From assembly GCA_037954325.1 (NCBI GenBank), contig JBBMNZ010000013.1, forward strand, positions 5,567,501-5,631,500: 64,000 nt of DNA, written 5' to 3'. A program made the position numbers and the translations under genes. Source of the stretch: Fistularia commersonii. Taxonomy: Eukaryota; Chordata; Actinopteri; Syngnathiformes; Fistulariidae. Position 1 is the first letter of the stretch. Every line of letters begins with the position of its first letter. The notes under the pieces were generated by a model. The model saw only the letters and a list, made by a program, of their open reading frames with translations, did no database searches and was not told the origin of the DNA. Positions 1 to 10,149 of this stretch are shown here, piece after piece.

Positions 1-1690
1 ACATGCAAATAACGTTCTATGTTAGCAATGAATCGAGGGCATGAACAAAAATTCATAAAACGTTATGTACAAAACAGATTTCTGTGAAAATGAAGAACTG
101 CAAATGCTGTATATTTTATGGGCGAGAGAGTATTCAAAGTGATATTCAGCTTTCCCCGCTGCTAAACTGATCTCCAAATGTTGACAGCTCAGCCATCAAG
201 ACAGACCAATAAAACCACCACTGCTGCTTCATTCAAATGGATGTATTCCCTCTGAGGCATTTATGAGCTGCTTCCATGGCAGAACTTTATTTTGTGTCTG
301 TCTTTGTGACAGAAAGAGCTGTCTGACAATCAGGTGACGGAAGGGCACAGACAAAGCCGCTGAGATGTACAGATGAAAAAACAAACAAAGCCAGATCCTC
401 AGAGGCGCTTTACAAATTAACACCGTAAACCAAAAATACTTGGCAGATTCAAGTAATGTATGATATCCAGAAGGATTATACAGTGCATGAAGTTGTCCTT
501 TGACGTGTAGCTGAATACTTTATGTAGGGTTTTTCAATCTCTTCATTTCTTGGGTTTCTGTGTCTCTGTTCCATCATAAACTGAACTCGTTCTTCCACTT
601 TGATTCATCTATTTTGGCATTTTGAATGTCTTTGTTTGGCGGATCTCTTCCTAAAGATAAGCTATATATATAATTTCTCAAAACTGGGTCAATTTTCAGC
701 ATCAGAATCTATCGAGAAATCCAATACTGTTCCATCTGTGCCCAGACTCATTAATTATTACTTCTCCCAGCCTTACTCATAGCTATCCAATTAACAATTT
801 ATGGTCACCATAATTACCAATATATTTAGGGCTTTGCATTAGGGGTGTTTTATAATAACAGCCTTTTGAACACTTTATAATAGTGTAGAAAGTAATACCC
901 ACAATTGACTAATGTTTGGGTTGAAAGTTTATGACTCAACCATTTCTATAAATGCTGCATGCTTGTTGTATCTGATATTTTTGACCCCAACATTACTTAT
1001 TGAAATCACTTCTGCACCATGCACAGGTTTTCTTTTTTTACAATATCAGCAGAGAATGCCCTCAGAAATATTCAACAAATACATGAATGATCCTAGACCA
1101 CACTGAGGTATAAACCTAATCTGTTTTTTTTTTTTTCTTCACTTCCTTTAATTTCTGATCAGAAGAAGTACAATGCTGCTTTCAGGTTTACACCAGATGT
1201 TCATTAAACTAAAATATTTGAATATTTGTTGATCTCAAGTTGATCTGAATATAGAGCAGGGGGAGCGAGACAAGCGTACACCAAAATTTCACATAAGGGT
1301 GCATTTTAATGCCAGGATATACTTACAGCCGTCCTGAGTCACAGGGTCACAGACAGCTACGCCTACACTTGACAGATAGTCGGAATATCTCATTGTCACA
1401 TTTAAATAACCCCTAAATGTCATAAAATGCATTTTGCAACTGAGATGTAATGTGCTTTCTGGACTAAAGAGTCAAACAGAGGAAATAGATGTGTATGTTT
1501 TTCTTCATAACCCCTCTGTTTAAATTTGTTTCTTTATAATAGAATCCCAACTGATCTTAAGTTGTTTTTAATTCCTGATTTTCTTTAATGTATTCTTTAA
1601 ATTTTCCATGGTTATAGAAATATTCATGTTGCACATGCTGTGATTAAAGATCACTTTCATGCCTATCCCGTTTGCAAGGAAATTAGTCAT
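1..1690. other. No gene recognised; AT-rich single-copy-looking DNA
   Basis: Both strands carry only short chance reading frames with no family resemblance. The only structure seen is a short poly-T run near 1122-1137. This is probably intron or intergenic DNA. Confidence 0.6.
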
Positions 1691-1925
1691 TCTTTTGTAC
1701 TTAAGACCTTCTTAAGACATTCTTATTAAATATTAAATCTTTGTACTTTTTAAGACCTTAAAACACTTTATAGCCTTGACTTTGACACTTAACGGTTTTA
1801 TTTGTATCTCTTATTCTCCCTCCTTCCTACTATTATCTATTACTGTTATGTTTTTGCTTGAAACTCTGGCACAACAATTTCCTTCAGGATAAATAAAGTT
1901 GTTCTCATCTCATCTCATCTCTCAT
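1690..1925 (+). mobile_element. Non-LTR retrotransposon 3' tail, Rex1/CR1-like
   Basis: The + strand carries a segment that recurs, reverse-complemented, at about 33.5, 48.9 and 52.7 kb. It includes a TTAAGACCTTAAAACACTTT block and then CACAACAATTTCCTTCAGG followed by ATAAATAAAGTTGTTC. It ends in a short ATCTC tandem array (about 1905-1925), the usual microsatellite-like 3' tail of a fish LINE. Placement in a Rex1/CR1-like group rests on the look of the tail only. No coding part is present, so the copy is strongly 5'-truncated. Confidence 0.6.
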
Positions 1926-3068
1926 TTAGTTAACAAAGCACTTAAAGTCATTCAAACCAATATTACAAATAAAGATTCAACACTAAAATTGTGTCTATGA
2001 TGATGACAAAGTGTAGAAGGACAATTGAAAAACCTAAAATGTATAAACAAGAATTAAAATACAATGGGTGAATTTTAAAATTGGTATTTTATTCAAGTGA
2101 TATTTGGCTGTACCAGCGTCCAGCAGATGATTTACCTCTCTGTGATGTTGTAAGCACAATCTAGGATAATTATAAACATAGTAACAGAGTGCAGTGGCAT
2201 CATTTATTAACTGTGGAATTAGCATAGCACAATGTATCACAAATAAATGAAAAAATTAAAAATGAAACTTAATCTAGCTATAGAATGCCATCATCATCAT
2301 ACTTTCTGCACTATGTGTGTGTTCTATCTTAAAAGAAGAGAAACCTATGCAAAAAGTACAAGCAGTGAAGAATAAAACTATTTTTGTAATTGAAACTAAG
2401 CAGAAGATAATGTCCAGCTGTCAGGCTTGATATTCATTCTTGTGGAAGGTAAACCTCCTGGTGGAGATATTCAAAATCCCATGATGGATGCATTTTTAGT
2501 TTACTTTGCAACCCCCTCGCTCTATATTCAAATGCAAATATGAGCGACATTATTTTGCATTGATTCTGCTTTACTTCTATGATGTGGCAGCATGCATACA
2601 CAGTCTTACACCAATATCATGTGATAAAATTATTCAATGACTGTAAAATTGTAAATCAAAGGAAAATGCTTGGTTAATTATATGCAACAGCAGTACCCAA
2701 ACACAGAGATCTGGCCTCAGTCCCGTCAGAAGCTGTCGCTAAAGCTATTCCAGCCGGTGAAAGACAATTTCTACATCGACCCATGTCCCATTGCCATATC
2801 TTGCCACTGGAAAGGGAGAAGCAGTAGGATCCATTTGTGAAATCAGGACAGCACTAAAATCGGTTTTGTTGTGTCGCACAAAGATGTGCTGCCAGCGGCT
2901 CAGCTGGGGGCTGGTGGGCCTGCTTGATAGATGGGTGGTTCCATGCTGGATGTGAGCAGGCAAGTGTCAACCGTAAATACACTGAGGCAATGCCCACAGA
3001 GACGCTTACAAAACATCTGTGATGATAATGATAATGTTTATGATAATAACTACTACGACTAAGGCTAC
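1926..3068. other. No gene recognised
   Basis: There are only short chance frames and no repeat that I could match elsewhere in the window. Confidence 0.5.
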
Positions 3069-3358
3069 TACAGGACTGTCTCAGAAAACTAGAATATTGT
3101 GATAAAGTTCTTTATCTTCTGTAATGCAATTAAAAAACAAAAATGACTTTTTCATGATATTCTAATATTTTGAGATAGGATTTTTGAGTTTTCTTAAAAT
3201 GTAAGCCATAATCAGCAATATCAAAATAATAGAAGGCTTACACTATTTCAGTTGATCTGTAGTGACTCCAGAATGTATGACATTTTTGTTTTTTTAATTG
3301 CATAACAGAAGATAAAGCTCTTGATCACACTATTCTAATTTTCTGAGACAGTCTTGTA
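3069..3358. mobile_element. Palindromic TA-flanked MITE, copy 1
   Basis: It starts with CAGGACTGTCTCAGAAAA and ends with the inverted complement (TTTTCTGAGACAGTCTTG), directly flanked by TA on both sides. The terminal inverted repeats are about 60 bases long and run into GATAAAG...TCTTCTGTAATGCAATTA. TA target duplication and long terminal repeats with no coding capacity fit a non-autonomous Tc1/mariner-superfamily element. Five further copies are at 15.1, 23.5, 24.8, 36.2 and 38.5 kb. This copy is in the orientation where the AAGCCATAATCAGCAATAT core follows the left end. Confidence 0.85.
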
Positions 3359-3384
3359 AATATAATGATAATCATCACTATAAT

Positions 3385-3447
3385 AATAATTATTATTATT
3401 ATTATTATTATTATCAGTATCATTGTCATTATTATTATTATTATTAT
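3385..3447. repeat. ATT/ATC trinucleotide microsatellite
   Basis: An interrupted run of ATT/ATTATTATT units lies directly after the 3.1-kb MITE. Confidence 0.8.
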
Positions 3448-3483
3448 GTCTCTCTTATTTATATTTATACTCATATTTATTCA

Positions 3484-3560
3484 TACTGTCATTTTTCTGC
3501 TGCTGTGAAAAAGAAATTCCCCTATGGGCAAAAATAAAGTATATCTTATCTTATTATTAG
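3484..3560 (+). mobile_element. Short LINE 3' tail remnant
   Basis: The sequence GTGAAAAAGAAATTCCCC is followed by AATAAAGTATATCTTATCTTATT, which has the form of a fish LINE 3' end (AATAAAG plus a short tandem ATCTT tail). It is related in layout, not in detail, to the 1.7-kb tail. Confidence 0.45.
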
Positions 3561-6285
3561 TAAAGTTGGTGTTGGTACCATAATTTTTATCACAACTTAA
3601 CTTGAAGGGGGAAAAACCACAGAAAGGTGGCTTGAAAAAGCACTCCAGGGCCCTGAGCCAATACAATAGCTATAATCTCAAAAGCATGATTGAATAGATT
3701 AAGAATGACTTGTAATCACTGTTCTGCTGTCAATGAACAAAAAAAAAGTAAAATCCTTTAATATTTTGCTTTTAAGAAATGATGCTACACTACACATTAA
3801 TGTAGGTAAAGGTATGACAACCACCAGAACTTGTTTTGAGGAATGAAAGAAAAAAGCACAAAATGGCAAAAGGAAATTCAAAAAAGGTGAAGTTGGTAAA
3901 TAAACGCTGCAGTTAATGTAAAATAACACCTGGTAACCTTTTTCATCACTACTGAATTTGTTTTTTTGGAAAATGTAACCGGTGTTCTTAAGATTGAACA
4001 GTTGTTTAAAATTAATTCAGTAATTATCTTTGTGGTGGAAGTGGGGGCTCGCAACATGTGCAGGAGAATTAGACTTAGAGTGTTGTTTATAATGTTTTGT
4101 GCGCTTGAAAAAGATGGAGACGACCTATTAGTTTTCTTTCCTGCATTGTTGTCTCTTGTCTCACTGATTTAGTTGCTTGTCAGCAACAGCAACTAACTGT
4201 TTTCTTCCTCATATTAAGACCCACAGTGATATATGCCAGTCATAGAAAAATTTAGGAGGCAACTGTTGACCAACGCCATATGTTTAATCACAGACAGAAA
4301 CAAAGTCTGAAATCATTATCCAGAAATGCGTGATTTTTGCAGCTGATACACAAACCAATATATAAACAAAAATAATCATGTATTATATTCATGTATTAAT
4401 GTCAACCAATAGTTGATACATCTTGTGACCACGAGTAAGAGAGTTATTGTCTTAATTGATCAATATTTTCAAGTTCAGCCAAAACAAATTGTCAGTTATG
4501 TTTCTTTCCCTTTATGCATGCATGATGATATCACAACCATGTTTTACTCCCTAAGATATTCAAGGATGCAGTTGATTTATGTCAACCGCATAACAAAACT
4601 GCAGTAAAGTTTAATTAAAACTACAATTTAAAAAGAATTACAATGTCATTAAAATGTATGCTGTTGTGCATCTGTATGAACACATACTAGGCTGTAGTAA
4701 CATCTCTTGTTTTCACTTGTTTTCACTGCTATTGGCTGGCCATGTGATCATGGATGGATATGCAAATGGTGTTTCTTTCTAAAACTCTCATATATCTATT
4801 CCCGTTGGCACATCATGAAAACGTTAAGTTTGACAATTATCATATTACAGAAAAGACCTGAGGTTTCCACTGCGAGAGGAGGTTGTTTCCATTTTGCAAG
4901 GAGACCGCCGCACAACAGTAATGATGTGACATTCCACTGCATGCACAGCAGGCTAATGACCACATTTGGCATTACTATTTCCATTCGCCCACCTTCAAAA
5001 TAGCGCTGTAGAGATCTGAGGAGGTAGGCGTAGACTGAATGTACACTGATGTTGAAAAGCTTCATCTGTATTGATTAGTCTAATATCTAAAAGAACAGAT
5101 TTACCAATAATGACCCAGAACAACAGAGGGGGATGATTAAGAAAAAGGACTGAATACTGAATTGGTACCAAACATCCAATAATCTAGTATAGTGTGCCGT
5201 TATTTAATTAGGAGATACTATTACCGCCCTTGGAGTTCATTTAAATCATTCTGTCTTGACCCTTAATGAAAGTAGATTCTGTACTTTTTTTGTATTTTCA
5301 TCTGCTGCCAAACAGTTATTCTTATATTCACACATTTTGCTCAAAAGCGAGTAAGGCATTTTGTGTAAATTAAACAAATCCTTGGGAAATTTCTGGTGCT
5401 TCTGACCCATCTAGCTCTTGCGTCATCATCATTTTTATTTTTTTTAAATCAGAAATTAGCAAGGATACTCATTTTCTGTATTAATATGGGCTCTGTAGCA
5501 GTCCTTACCAGTCTGTATTATTCCTACAGTCTGTGGTTGGAAAAATGCAAGAAGCTATATTTTGGGCTGTGGTTCTTTCACACCCAAGTTAAATAAAAAA
5601 AGGAAAGTGAATACTTGCTGTGTCTTCAACAGCCATCTTAATGATGAGTGGAGAGGAAAATAGAGGGTTGGTGAAGGGCGATTGAAGACTTACACCCTGG
5701 AAAACAAAACAATAATACTAAAGTTGGCAAAATGACAAAGAAAAATTTTGCATACAACAGAACTTCGACTTTAGCTCAGTTACAGCCAATTCACTGTGAG
5801 CTGAAATATTTGATTAAATGCAACTTTATCGTCATTCATTATGTTACAGTTCAAGGCTATGTGCAATATACAAACAATGCAATGCGAAATAGAGAAAGGT
5901 TAACTATGCATGTCTATTTCTTCCCAGGTTTTAGCAGCATTTATCAATAACACTGCACTAAACGGTAGGGCTGCACTGGTGGGTACATCAAGTCTCAAAT
6001 GAATCACTGCAGCTGCAGGATAAGGACATTTTTCTTTACTATAAAGACCACACAAAGAAAAAGGACTGCATTTTTTTTCCACAACTTTTGGGAAAAGCTC
6101 ACATTCAGAGAAGAAAATGGACTAACAGCAAACTAATCTTTGCAATCTTTCTACAGGAAATGTATTAATACAGCACCATTGTAAATGGTCGTCAAATGTT
6201 TAATAGTTGTGCGTATGCGTATGTACATAGAAATATTTTAGTTGTACTCTTTATATGGGTTTTTGATTTTTATATATATACATAC
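3561..6285. other. No gene recognised
   Basis: This is AT-rich DNA with chance frames only. No repeat shared with the rest of the window was noticed. Confidence 0.5.
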
Positions 6286-6895
6286 CAGTGACGGGCACTG
6301 AGGTTCATGGCTAGTGAGGCACTGATTTCATCAGATTTACAAACATACTATGAACCCCACAGAGAAGCTTATTTACCGAATAAGGAGTCGCAAAGAAGAA
6401 TCCCTGGAATCATGAGCGCCCCCTACCTTGAGGCAGGAGAAACGCGTGCCTCACTTAGTGCCTCTTTGCAGCTGTTTTATGATCGCTCAGCAAAAGAAAC
6501 TATAAACCCCCATACAGTTGTTGACAAAAAAGCCCTGCACGCTGGAAATGTAGTTCACCTAGCAAAAGTGTTTCAACATTTTAATAGAGAGAGATACGTT
6601 CTGAGTGCAGAGCATGCTAGCAGTCAGCCGTCATTGCGCAATCTGCGGTGAGGCAAAACAGTCGGCGGCCTCAACCCACGTCTCTTCTCAGTATTTGAAC
6701 AGAAAATGTGAAAATCCAGCAATCGTGAATAAAAAATAATTTAAAACTGATAAAGTTAAATTAAAAATACCTTTATAGAGCAAATCACAGATAAAAATGA
6801 CAATTCAATTTTTTTTTTTCATTTCGCGTTTTTTTCTTTCCAAGATTAGCAAGTGAGGCACGGCCTCTCCTGCCTCCCCTGACTGCACGTCACTT
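6286..6895. mobile_element. Non-autonomous hAT element with perfect 8-base target duplication
   Basis: The left end is CAGTGACGGGCACTGAGGTT and the right end reads CTGACTGCACGTCACT, an inverted match. It is flanked by an exact 8-base duplication, ATACATAC, at 6278-6285 and 6896-6903. The ends and several internal blocks (TTCATGGCTAGTGAGGCACTG, CCCCCTACC, GTTGTTGACAAAAA, GAGGCACGGCCTC) match the longer element at 58,965-60,100, which keeps part of a hAT transposase. This copy lacks that coding part, so it is an internal-deletion derivative. The open frame at 6307-6651 is chance. Confidence 0.88.
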
Positions 6896-7049
6896 ATACA
6901 TACCCACGTATATATTTATTGGCTTAACAGATTAGTGGTGTATATATTTGTTAATAAAAAAAAAATAGATAAAAAGTGTAAAATGAAGCGTTTTGCTCGT
7001 CAGATCCTGCATCCACCGTACAAGAACAGCGCCCCCTGTAGGCCATGTG

Positions 7050-7330
7050 TGACGCGAGTTTCGCGCAAACAACAGCAACGGCTTGTTGCACGGGAAGTAA
7101 CTGATCCCAGCTGCCGCCGTGAGCGGAATGAGAGCTATTCCTGCTCCCGGTGGGCTGGTCAGTCACGTGTCCTTGGGGAAGGTTTAGAAGAAGCCGGGAG
7201 AGGAGGAGGAACGGGGAGAAGCCGCAGCAGGAGCAGCAGCAGCGGCAACAGCAGCGGCGGCAGCAGCAGCGGCGGCGGAGGTGGTGGTGGTGGTGGCTTT
7301 CCGCGGTTTGCGTCGGAGGGCAACATCCCA
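7050..7330 (+). promoter_or_regulatory. CpG-rich candidate promoter region
   Basis: The block contrasts sharply with the AT-rich surroundings. CpG dinucleotides are frequent, an E-box CACGTG lies at 7164-7169, and dense CAG/CGG/GGT trinucleotide repeats fill about 7220-7297. This is the expected composition of a vertebrate promoter running into a 5' untranslated exon. Direction is taken from the splice donor at 7548 on the + strand. A start site cannot be placed from sequence alone. Confidence 0.55.
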
Positions 7331-7547
7331 GCTTTTTTAACCGATTCCCTCTCACCGGCAAGATCACTTTTGATTCACGGGCTTTGTCACACACACACAC
7401 ACACACACACACGCACAGTGTGATTCCTTGAAAACCACGGAAATTGTCACAGAGCACCCCCTCCTGCTTCTCTTTCTCCGACTCCAAAGTTATGCTCCTC
7501 TGCCTGGGGTCGCATTCTGGAGAGCCTTTCCAGAGCCGGGAGTTCAG
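7100..7547 (+). other. Candidate untranslated first exon with splice donor at 7548
   Basis: GC-rich sequence continues to GGAGTTCAG|GTAGGA, a near-consensus donor with the GT at 7548-7549. The 5' edge is approximate. It includes a CAG/CGG/GGT repeat tract (7220-7297), a CA microsatellite (7388-7412) and pyrimidine-rich DNA. A late ATG at 7492 opens 18 codons that stay open to the donor (MLLCLGSHSGEPFQSREF, ending in phase 2). I see no further support for translation, so a 5' UTR is the preferred reading. Gene identity is unknown. If it belongs to the same gene as the exon at 61.3 kb, the two are alternative promoters about 54 kb apart. Confidence 0.45.
7388..7412. repeat. CA microsatellite
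   Basis: An uninterrupted AC/CA run inside the candidate 5' exon. Confidence 0.95.
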
Positions 7548-7965
7548 GTAGGATGCGCTTCTTTTCCCACACTATTTTTGTTTGCATGTTTGTTTTTTTC
7601 AGGGCGGGGGTCATGCTCGGGGAAGACGCGCACTTTTGCGCGCTGTTTTGCGCCGTGCGTCTTTGAGACGCCTCTTTATGAATGTGCAGCTCAGATGTTT
7701 GAATTTCAGCATCGCCCACAACTAGATTTATCACCCTGCGTGGGAGTTTTAATGTTTTCACACTCATATGCATTTGAATGAATCCCCCCCTCCCTACACA
7801 CAAATCTGCACTTGGTAATGTTCTATGTGATTTACTGGAATTTCACCAGTCTTGCAGTGGTCAGTCCAAAACCAGAGACCCACAAGGGGGACTAGACCCA
7901 CAACCACACCCCTGATGCCAGCCAGATATCTCCTGAGGTTTGTCATTGAAGTGATCAGTTTATTT

Positions 7966-8249
7966 AAAAAAAAACAATAATAATAATATTAATAAAGAAC
8001 TAGTCAGGCATCTGAACACCTCTCAAAGCAAATTGGTGTCACCCGCAAAGATCACAATAGGAACTCTACACATGCCCCACAGTGATGTTACATCACTGTT
8101 GACTATGAAAAAAAAACAATAATAATAATATTATGAAAGAACTAGTCAGGCATCTGAACATCTCTCAAAGCAAATTGGTGTCACCCCCAAAACTCACAAT
8201 AGGAACTCTACACATGCCCCACAGTGATGTTACATCACTGTTGACTATG
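7966..8249. repeat. Tandem duplication, two 142-base units
   Basis: Unit 1 (7966-8107) and unit 2 (8108-8249) have the same length and differ at only about six positions. Each begins with nine A and an AATAATAAT stretch and ends with a perfect 9-base hairpin, ACAGTGATG-TTA-CATCACTGT, then TGACTATG. The units share no resemblance with other repeats in the window. Confidence 0.93.
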
Positions 8250-9190
8250 AAAGGTTCAAGATGATGTGACAGATGAGGTTCTGGCTTTAGAAAAGCAGGG
8301 GGTCATATTTCAGCTTTGCATCAATAATGGAGACTAACCAGACAATGGGTAGTGAAAAGGAAGGATCCGTTGATGGCAGCGCATTAAAAAGGATGAAATC
8401 TACTTCACACCTTATCTACATTAACTCTGGTCCCAATTAAACACGAATAACTTATATTATGAATGCAACATGGAGGATACATGATGTGCTCCAAAGTCTC
8501 ATGTGTCTGACACTTGTTTATTTTGTGAGTCAGGCAAGAATAGAATACTCGCCACATTAATGCAATACAAATGTGCGTATGTGTAGCAGCATGCTTGATA
8601 TTTTGTTCCTTTAAACTGTGGTTAAAATTCTAAAATGTTATATATTTATACAAAGCAATGCACCAAGTCTGACTCCTTCAGACTTTTTTCCTTTAAGAAA
8701 GTATGATTATTTTTGCATATTGCCTTTTTTCATTAAAAATGTTTAAAGTTTATGATTTTATTCGGCTATTGTCATACATTTCCTCAGGGTTTTACAACAC
8801 CTAGTAATCATGCACAATCCATGTTGTGGCTAAAAAAAGATTAATGCCAATAGCCAAACAGGAGAGGAATGTGCTACTACAAATGTCGTTTCCTGAATGT
8901 AAAAGTACTCAGTCATTTGTAACCTGGGGGCATCTGTCTGACACCCTGGCATCTTAGATTATCTAGACTTTCGAGGAGCCACATCTAAAGCAGGCAAGTC
9001 TAAGCTCTTTGTTGCCTCCATCCTTTCCCTTCTCCTAATAGTGTTCATTTTGTGCCGGAAGCCTGTGGTAAATCACATTCAATGAGGAGGTTGGAATGCC
9101 TTCCAGGGGATTGATCAAGCATAGGTAGGGTTTAGCTGGATCAAAGTGAAGCAGTGGCTTGATCAAGTGCACACTGTGTGTTCATTTCAC
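8250..9190. other. No gene recognised
   Basis: This is AT-rich sequence with chance frames only. Confidence 0.5.
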
Positions 9191-9199
9191 TGTTTATTC

Positions 9200-9465
9200 A
9201 CTCATTTCTTATTTGCACAGCTTATCCTACACTGAGGGTCGTGGGGTTGTTTGAGCCGATCCCGGCTGTCATTGGGCGAAAAAGAGTTGGGGTTCCCTCC
9301 GCACCGGTCACCAGACAATTGCCGGGACACAACCTGTCACTCTCTTTCAGTTTGGGCAATTTAACGTTCTGCTATTGACCTACTGTGTGATTTTGGACTT
9401 TGGGAAGACCGTAGAGACCAAACAGAATATGGAAACTCCACTCAGAATCAAAACCAGTGACCACC
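9200..9465 (-). repeat. Abundant teleost interspersed repeat, minus copy
   Basis: The order of blocks is CAGCTTATCCTACACTGAGG, GAGCCGATCCCGGCTG, GGTCACCAGACAATTGCC, GGGCAATTTAACG, GTGTGATTTTGGACTTTGGG and GGAAACTCCACTCAGAATC. This is the reverse complement of the common fish repeat seen on the + strand at 15.4-16.3 and 58.8-60.3 kb. I cannot give a repeat-library name. Confidence 0.65.
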
Positions 9466-9473
9466 CTCTACTA

Positions 9474-9944
9474 CAAGGGTGGGCAAACTTTTTGGGGGGC
9501 CGCATTGACTTTTAAAATTTGACAGACGGGCCGGATCAGCACAAGATTCGAAAAAATTTTAAAAAAGCATTCATTTGCAGTACATATCAAACTTTGACAT
9601 TTGCTTTGAAAATAAAACCAGCTTAGTTTTGAAGGCTCTGACATTTGCTTGCATTTCATGCACAAACCAGTTTTTCCCTTTTAGCTTCATGTCCTTTTCA
9701 TTCATGTGTGTCAGTTCGTCCACAGTAAAGGCTAAATCACAAAGCCAATCTGTGTCATTCAGCGCAGGAAAATTCTCAAGTAGCTCCAAAAATGAAATAA
9801 TCTCCTGTTTGAGCTCCCACATTCATTGATCCGATCATTCAATCATTCACATCAAGTGTGAATTCTGTATCGATCTTTGGCGGTCCGGATTCAAAAGGCC
9901 AACGGGCCGGATGTGGTCCGCGGGCCGTAGTTTGCCCGCCCCTG
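9474..9944 (-). mobile_element. hAT element with perfect 8-base target duplication and transposase remnant
   Basis: The left end is CAAGGGTGGGCAAACTTTTT and the right end GTAGTTTGCCCGCCCCTG. The exact duplication CTCTACTA lies at 9466-9473 and 9945-9952. The G/C-rich ends with GGGCCGG/CCGCGGGCC are typical of hAT-Charlie-like elements. The minus strand holds a transposase fragment, listed separately. At 471 bases it is far too short to be autonomous. A sibling copy in the opposite orientation is at 15,657-16,129 and a truncated one at 44.3 kb. Confidence 0.9.
9571..9822 (-). pseudogene. hAT transposase fragment (GTF2IRD2/ZBED-like type)
   Basis: An 83-codon open frame starts MWELKQEIISFLELLE and continues through DTDWLCDLAFTVDELTHMNE and VRAFKTKLVLFSKQM. 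This has the WELK...FL...DTDWLCDLAFL.D.T.HLN..LQGK pattern of the middle of hAT transposases related to GTF2IRD2-like proteins. The zinc finger, the catalytic parts and the C-terminal dimerisation domain are absent. The same region is recognisable, with stops, on the + strand of the 15.7-kb copy (about 15,775-15,990). It is a relic of a transposase, not a host gene, and the frame may stay open by chance or because the element is young. Confidence 0.75.
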
Positions 9945-9952
9945 CTCTACTA

Positions 9953-10130
9953 CTTATCCTGCACTCAGGGTTGCGGGGGATGCTAGAGTCTATCCCAGCT
10001 GACATCGATCGAGAGGCGGGGAACACCCTGGACTGGTCGCCAGTCAATCGCAGGACCACACACACACAGACAGACAACCATTCACTCACTCACTCGGGGC
10101 AATTTTCCCACTTTTTTTTTCCAATTAACG
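9953..10130 (-). repeat. Abundant teleost interspersed repeat, second minus copy
   Basis: The blocks CTTATCCTGCACTCAGGGTT, GTCTATCCCAGCTGACATCG, CACCCTGGACTGGTCGCCAG and AACCATTCACTCACTCACTC are the same family as at 9200-9465. The copy is truncated after GGGCAATTTTCC. The hAT element at 9474-9944 sits at the boundary between the two copies. Confidence 0.75.
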
Positions 10131-10149
10131 TGCCGTATGTTCATGGTTT

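Noticed and set aside
6307..6651. 114-codon open frame inside the 6.3-kb hAT element
   Set aside because: It lies on the strand opposite to the transposase of the sibling element and has no transposase motif, so it is a chance frame.
7150..7431. Gln/Trp-rich and Ser/Gly-rich frames, and the opposite His/Cys-rich frame
   Set aside because: They are products of the CAG/CGG/GGT repeat read in different frames on both strands. The region looks like 5' UTR.
7966..8249. Repeat pair considered as a CRISPR-like or satellite array
   Set aside because: There are only two direct units without spacers, in a vertebrate context. It is an ordinary tandem duplication.
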